Source: Salinirubrum litoreum
GTDB lineage: Archaea > Halobacteriota > Halobacteria > Halobacteriales > Haloferacaceae
Length of the DNA stretch: 64,000 nt
Assembly (NCBI RefSeq): GCF_020567425.1
Contig: NZ_JAJCVJ010000001.1
Coordinates: 434,001-498,000 of the forward strand
Reading direction: 5' to 3'
Of this stretch, positions 60,088 through 64,000 are shown one piece after another. Within the stretch, counting starts at the first letter, position 1. Every line of letters begins with the position of its first letter. A program made the position numbers and the translations under genes. Under the pieces are notes generated by a model. That model made no database searches, had not been told where the DNA came from, and saw only the letters and a list, made by a program, of their open reading frames with translations.

Positions 60088-60312
60088 TCAGGCGGCCCGG
60101 CGCGTCCGAAGCCATCGACGGAGCGCCGGGCCACGCCACAACAGGAGTCCGGACAGGACCAGCGCGGGGAACGCGATGACCTGCACGACGAGACGGAACG
60201 TCGGGTCGGCGGTGAACGGCGAGTAGACGAACGTCCCGAGCACGGCCGCCAGCAGGAGGTGGACGAGTCGATGCGTCGACCGTCGCCACGCTCGCGTCTG
60301 CTGACCGGTCAC
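60088..60312 (-). CDS. Small two-helix membrane protein, 74 aa
   Basis: GTG start at 60312. Two hydrophobic segments (LVHLLLAAVLGTFVYSPF and LVVQVIAFPALVLSGLLLW) lie between basic ends (RAWRRSTHR; RRWLRTRRAA), the usual topology of a small integral protein. Unknown function; separate from the DUF4129 operon by a 151-base gap without recognisable content. Confidence 0.5.
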   Translation of the reverse strand: MTGQQTRAWRRSTHRLVHLLLAAVLGTFVYSPFTADPTFRLVVQVIAFPALVLSGLLLWRGPALRRWLRTRRAA

Positions 60313-60496
60313 GGGACGCCACCTCGCCGCCGGGGGTCAGGGTCCTCGCGAGAGGCCGGGGGGCCGCCGGATTCGGTGGGGAGTGCCGACGCACTCGTCG
60401 TGTCGGTCATCGTCTCTGTCGAGCGACCCTGCCGATGTAAGTCGTTCCCCAACAGGTTGGCGACAGCTACGTACCCCCGCCCGCGAAAGGCGTCGT

Positions 60497-61132
60497 ATGC
60501 TCAACGCACGACTCCGGGTCGCGCTCCCCCCGGACACGTGGATCAGCGACGTGTCACAGGGGTTTCCGAACGCCGAGTTCCGACTGTTGACCGGTGTCGC
60601 ACTCGACGACGGCGCGCTCGAACTCGGCGAGGTACTCGGTGACGCGGCGGAGTCGGCGGTCGAGGCGGTACGGTCGCACCCGAACGTCGCGGACTACAAC
60701 CTGCTGTACGCCGACGAGCGCCGGGCGTTGGGACGCTACCGGACCAGTGATGCCGGTCTGTACGAACTGGCCGCAGACACGACGTTCCCCCCGGAGTATC
60801 CCGTCATCGTGCGTGACGGGTGGTTCGTCTACGAACTGAGCGGCACCAGACAGGAGTTCGACGCGCTCCGTACGACGCTGGACGAGGCGGGACTCCGGTA
60901 CGAACTCCTCTCGCTCGTCACGCGCTCGGAGTCGAGCGGACTCCTCACCGACCGCCAGCGCGAGGTGCTCGGTGTCGCACAGCGCGCGGGGTACTACGAG
61001 GTCCCACGCCGAACGACCCTCCAGACGGTCGCGGAGCGCGTCGACATCGACAAGTCGACCGCCAGCGAGATTCTCCGCCGGGCCGAAGGTCGACTCGTGG
61101 ACTGGTACTTGCGCGAAGAAGCCGACCGGTGA
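60497..61132 (+). CDS. HTH-10 (bacterio-opsin activator type) regulator
   Basis: A 211-residue DNA-binding protein. The C-terminal HTH-10 is LTDRQREVLGVAQRAGYYEVPRR ... LQTVAERVDIDKSTASEILRRAEGRLV (about 151-205). The N-terminal part (LRVALPPDTWISDVSQGFPN, DYNLLYADE, FPPEYPVIVRDGWFVYEL) is the typical Bat-associated sensor fold. Haloarchaeal members regulate energy and stress genes; target unknown. It is convergent with the amidohydrolase gene. ATG 60497 chosen by domain start. Confidence 0.9.
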   Translation: MLNARLRVALPPDTWISDVSQGFPNAEFRLLTGVALDDGALELGEVLGDAAESAVEAVRSHPNVADYNLLYADERRALGRYRTSDAGLYELAADTTFPPEYPVIVRDGWFVYELSGTRQEFDALRTTLDEAGLRYELLSLVTRSESSGLLTDRQREVLGVAQRAGYYEVPRRTTLQTVAERVDIDKSTASEILRRAEGRLVDWYLREEADR

Positions 61133-61154
61133 GCGTGTCCATCGGAACAGGCGC

Positions 61155-62462
61155 TCACGCGATACCGTCTGCCACCAGTCGCTCGGCGACGGCGTGGGCC
61201 TCCCGCCGGATGCGGTCGGCGTCTGCCACGACCACCTCGCCGTCACGCTGGCAGACCTGCCCGTCGACCATCGTGAACTCCACGTCGTCGCCGTGTGCCG
61301 AGAAGACGAGGTGCGAGAGCGGATCGTACAACGGCGTCGCGCGTGTCACGTCTGTCGTCAGTCCGACGACGTCGGCACGCCAGCCCTCCCGGAGTCTCCC
61401 GACTCGGCCGAAGCCGGCGGCTTCAGCACCGGCGACGGTCGCCATCTCGAAGACGGCGCGGGCCGGGAGCGCCTCCGGGTCGTAGCCCTCGACCTTCTGG
61501 AGGACGCTCGCCTGCTTCATCTCGGTGAAGGGATCGAGCGTGTTGTTGCACGGCGGGCCGTCGTTGCCCAGTGCGACCGTGATGCCGCGCTCGCGGTAGT
61601 CGGTGATGGGTGCGACGCCGGAGGCGAGTTTCATGTTCGAGGAGGGGCAGTAGGTGACGTTCGTCCCGGTCTCGGCCAGAATCTCGCGTTCCCGGTCGTC
61701 GGTGTGGACACAGTGGGCCAGGACCACGTCCTCGCCGGTCAGACCGACCTCGTGCAGGTACTCGACGTTCCGCATCCCGGTTCGTGCCTCGACGGTGGCG
61801 ATCTCGTCGCGGTTCTCGCTCGCGTGGGTGTGGATCGTCACGCCCTCGTGGCGATCCGCGAGGTCCCGACAGCCTCGCAGGCAGGCCTCGGAGCAAGTGA
61901 CGGCGAAGCGCGGCGTCACGGCGTACCGGAGTCGGCCCTCGGGGTCGTGGTACCGCTCGATCAGTTCCTCCGAGCGCCCGAGGCCGGCGTCGGTCTCCTC
62001 CTGCAGGTCCGCCGGCGAGTCCCGGTCCATCAGCACCTTGCCGAGTCGGCCCCGGATACCCATCTCGCGGGCGGCCTCGAAGGCCTGTTCCGCGTGCGCG
62101 ACCGAGAGGTGGTCGATCACGGTCGTGACGCCGGACTCGAGCAGTTCGAGGTAGCCGAGTTCGGCGGCGACCCGCATCTCGTCGGCCGAGAGGCTGGCCT
62201 CCATCGGGAGCACGTGGTCGAACAGCCAATCGAGGAGCGTCGCGTCGTCGGCGATACCCCGCCCGAGGCTCTGGACCGAGTGAACGTGCGCCCCGACCAT
62301 CCCCGGCGCGAGGAGGTCGTACGACTCCTCGACGTGGTCCGGATACTGCTCGCGGAGGGTGTCTGCGTCGCCGACCGCCGCGATCACCTCGTCGCGCACG
62401 ACGATCGCACCGTCCTCGACGACGGTCTCCGCGTCGGCGACGACGGTTCCGGTGAGTAACAT
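61155..62462 (-). CDS. MtaD-type amidohydrolase (methylthioadenosine / S-adenosylhomocysteine deaminase-like)
   Basis: A 435-residue metal-dependent deaminase. H59 and H61 (GAHVHSVQS), IHTHASENRDEI, AHCVHTDDREREIL and VALGNDGPPCNNT (metal Asp) are in the expected order. Substrates of the family are S-adenosylhomocysteine, methylthioadenosine and related adenosines, plus chlorohydrolase targets. The context (HTH-10 gene downstream, hisD upstream) does not decide the substrate. Confidence 0.85.
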   Translation of the reverse strand: MLLTGTVVADAETVVEDGAIVVRDEVIAAVGDADTLREQYPDHVEESYDLLAPGMVGAHVHSVQSLGRGIADDATLLDWLFDHVLPMEASLSADEMRVAAELGYLELLESGVTTVIDHLSVAHAEQAFEAAREMGIRGRLGKVLMDRDSPADLQEETDAGLGRSEELIERYHDPEGRLRYAVTPRFAVTCSEACLRGCRDLADRHEGVTIHTHASENRDEIATVEARTGMRNVEYLHEVGLTGEDVVLAHCVHTDDREREILAETGTNVTYCPSSNMKLASGVAPITDYRERGITVALGNDGPPCNNTLDPFTEMKQASVLQKVEGYDPEALPARAVFEMATVAGAEAAGFGRVGRLREGWRADVVGLTTDVTRATPLYDPLSHLVFSAHGDDVEFTMVDGQVCQRDGEVVVADADRIRREAHAVAERLVADGIA

Positions 62463-62618
62463 TCCCGCCCGCACTGTGTGACGCCGGGATAAGAAAGATG
62501 CGATGCAGTCGTCGGTGCGGGAGTCCGGGTGTCACAGCCGTCACCGGACGACCGATCACCACACCGGGCCAGCGACGGAAGCCACGACGCCGGCGGTCGC
62601 CTCAGCAGGCACGGTCGA

Positions 62619-63917
62619 TCAGTCTTCGTCTTGGTCCTCGCCCTCGAATCGTTTCCGGACGCTCTCGGCGTGGCCCTCCAGCCCTTCGGCCTCCGCCAGC
62701 GTCGTGATCGTCGCCGAGAGGTCGGAGAGGCCCTCGCGGTCCAGTCGCTGGACCGTCGTGGAGCGCACGAACTCGTCGACCGACAGGCCGCCGTACACCT
62801 TCGCCCCGCCGTTCGTCGGCAGGACGTGGTTCGTCCCCGAGGCGTAGTCGCCGGCCGCGACCGGCGTGTGCGGGCCGAGGAAGACGCTCCCGGCGTTCGA
62901 GATGCGATCCAGCAGGGCCTCGTCGTCGTCGGCCACGATGGAGAGATGTTCGGCGGCGTACTCCTCGGCGAACAGCACCGCCTCCGACATCGACCGCGCG
63001 AGGAAGACGCCCGACGCGTCGTTCGCCAGCGCCGACTCGACGATGTCGGCCCGCGCTCGCTCGGGTGCCTGCGCCTCGACTTCCGCGGCGATGGCTTCCG
63101 CAGTGGCCTCGTCGTCGGTCACCGCGACGACCGACGCCTCCGGGTCGTGTTCGGCCTGCGCCACCAGATCACTGGCGACGAGCCGCGCATCGGCGGTCTC
63201 GTCGGCGATCACCAGCACCTCGGAGGGACCGGCGAGGAAGTCGATCTCCACGGTGCCGCGCACCTCGGCTTTCGCCGCCGTCACCCACTTGTTACCGGGG
63301 CCGACGATCTTCTGCACACCCTTCACCGTCTCGGTGCCGTACGCCAGCGCCGCGACCGCCTGCGCACCGCCGGCGGCGTACACCGCGTCCGCACCCGCCT
63401 CGTGGATCGCGGCGAGCGTCACCGGGTTCATCTCGTCGGCCGGGGGCGTGGCGACCGCGACGTGGTCCACGCCGGCGACCTTCGCCGGGACGACGCCCAT
63501 CAGCACGCTGGAGGGGTACGCGGCGGTGCCGCCGGGCGCGTAGACGCCGACCCGGTCGAGCGGCCTGAACCGGCGACCCAACTCGCGGACGCCGGCCGAA
63601 TCGAACGACTCGCGCCAGTCGTCGGGCACCTGTCGCTCGTGGAACTCGCGGACGTTGTCGGCCGCCTCGCGGATCGCGGCCAGCACGTCGTCGTCCACCG
63701 ACTCGTGGGCACGGGCAACGTCGTCGGTGATGTCGATGTTGCCGACCTCGACGTCGTCGAACTCGCGGGCGAAGTCGCGGAGGGCGACGTCCCCCTCTGC
63801 GCGGACGCGCTCGGTGATCTCGCGCACGTCGCTCCGGACCGCGTCGATCCCGGCGTCCCGGTCGAACAGGGCGCTCCGGGCGTCGGGACCGAGATCCGCG
63901 ATAGCGTGTACGTCCAT
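62619..63917 (-). CDS. hisD: Histidinol dehydrogenase
   Basis: A 432-residue enzyme. Conserved VGVYAPGGTAAYPSSVLM, GPGNKWVTAAKAEV, IDFLAGPSEVLVIAD, and EEYAAEHLSIVAD with catalytic His are in order. The C-terminal GDYASGTNHVLPTNG is the substrate part. It oxidises L-histidinol to histidine in two NAD-linked steps, with zinc. Full length, ATG at 63917. The last 83 bases of the window upstream are not annotated. Confidence 0.96.
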   Translation of the reverse strand: MDVHAIADLGPDARSALFDRDAGIDAVRSDVREITERVRAEGDVALRDFAREFDDVEVGNIDITDDVARAHESVDDDVLAAIREAADNVREFHERQVPDDWRESFDSAGVRELGRRFRPLDRVGVYAPGGTAAYPSSVLMGVVPAKVAGVDHVAVATPPADEMNPVTLAAIHEAGADAVYAAGGAQAVAALAYGTETVKGVQKIVGPGNKWVTAAKAEVRGTVEIDFLAGPSEVLVIADETADARLVASDLVAQAEHDPEASVVAVTDDEATAEAIAAEVEAQAPERARADIVESALANDASGVFLARSMSEAVLFAEEYAAEHLSIVADDDEALLDRISNAGSVFLGPHTPVAAGDYASGTNHVLPTNGGAKVYGGLSVDEFVRSTTVQRLDREGLSDLSATITTLAEAEGLEGHAESVRKRFEGEDQDED

Positions 63918-64000
63918 ACCGGATCGTGGGGTGGCTCGTGAAAAGACGTTCCGGAAGCGGTCGCGGTCGTGGTCTGTCCCGGAGACGCCACCATCTCGCA

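Noticed and set aside
62529-63941. Plus-strand frame of about 470 codons across hisD
   Set aside because: Antisense shadow of histidinol dehydrogenase.
1-64000. CRISPR arrays, rRNA genes, transposases and integrases
   Set aside because: No regularly spaced direct repeats, no conserved rRNA segments and no catalytic motifs of such enzymes were seen.

Overview
The window is a stretch of haloarchaeal (class Halobacteria) chromosome. The signs are very high G+C, strongly acidic proteins, and compact gene pairs whose stop and start codons overlap (ATGA, GTGA, TGATG). Many genes have a TATA-like element 22-32 bases before the start codon, which points to leaderless mRNAs. Lineage markers include RFC large subunit, Hel308-type helicase, a digeranylgeranylglyceryl-phosphate synthase-like UbiA protein, Tat lipoproteins, HTH-10 (Bat-type), DICT and amphi-Trp proteins. 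I see no transposase, integrase, CRISPR array, rRNA or complete mobile element. The species cannot be named from the sequence alone.

Layout. 1-4.1 kb: end of a DUF5798-type gene, cysteine synthase family enzyme, CoA-binding protein, a degenerate RecA/KaiC-like protein, the lipid-forming UbiA enzyme and tRNA-Arg(TCG). 4.1-6.2 kb: one A/T-richer gene for a Tat-exported parallel beta-helix protein with a C-terminal dockerin-like module, probably acquired. 6.2-12.7 kb: bactofilin-like protein, OBG-type GTPase, M24 peptidase, NifU-domain protein, DICT protein, thioredoxin. 12.8-24.7 kb: acyl-CoA synthetase, GNAT, pyrimidine salvage (cdd, uridine phosphorylase), NDH-2-like flavoprotein, MscS channel, M20 amidase, aldo/keto reductase, HAD and SDR enzymes. 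24.8-29.2 kb: a three-gene zinc/manganese-type ABC importer divergent from rfcL. 29.3-36.3 kb: PAC2 protein, second MscS channel, overlapping thyA-folA pair divergent from a metallo-beta-lactamase-fold enzyme, a P-loop ATPase pair, Mn/Fe superoxide dismutase. 36.3-41.9 kb: DJ-1/PfpI protein, a 0.63 kb gene-free low-complexity stretch, a 45-residue zinc ribbon, cupin, photolyase, a gene-free stretch that probably encodes a structured small RNA, amphi-Trp protein, PadR regulator. 41.9-52.8 kb: AI-2E family permease, ileS, a MacB/FtsX-like three-gene operon, Hel308-like helicase. 52.9-64 kb: DUF3179 lipoprotein, an enoyl-CoA hydratase / 3-hydroxyacyl-CoA dehydrogenase pair, a DUF4129-DUF58 membrane operon, an HTH-10 regulator, an MtaD-type amidohydrolase and hisD.

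Most genes are housekeeping or accessory metabolism in short operons. The least explained items are four. The first is the candidate structured RNA at about 40,834-40,927, with its own TATA element and two strong hairpins. The second is the dockerin-bearing beta-helix protein next to tRNA-Arg. The third is a leaderless-looking 12-codon reading frame whose stop overlaps the start of the next gene (7,538-7,576). The fourth is a KaiC-like protein in which both nucleotide-binding motifs are degraded. No clear new multi-gene defence or enzymatic system is evident.
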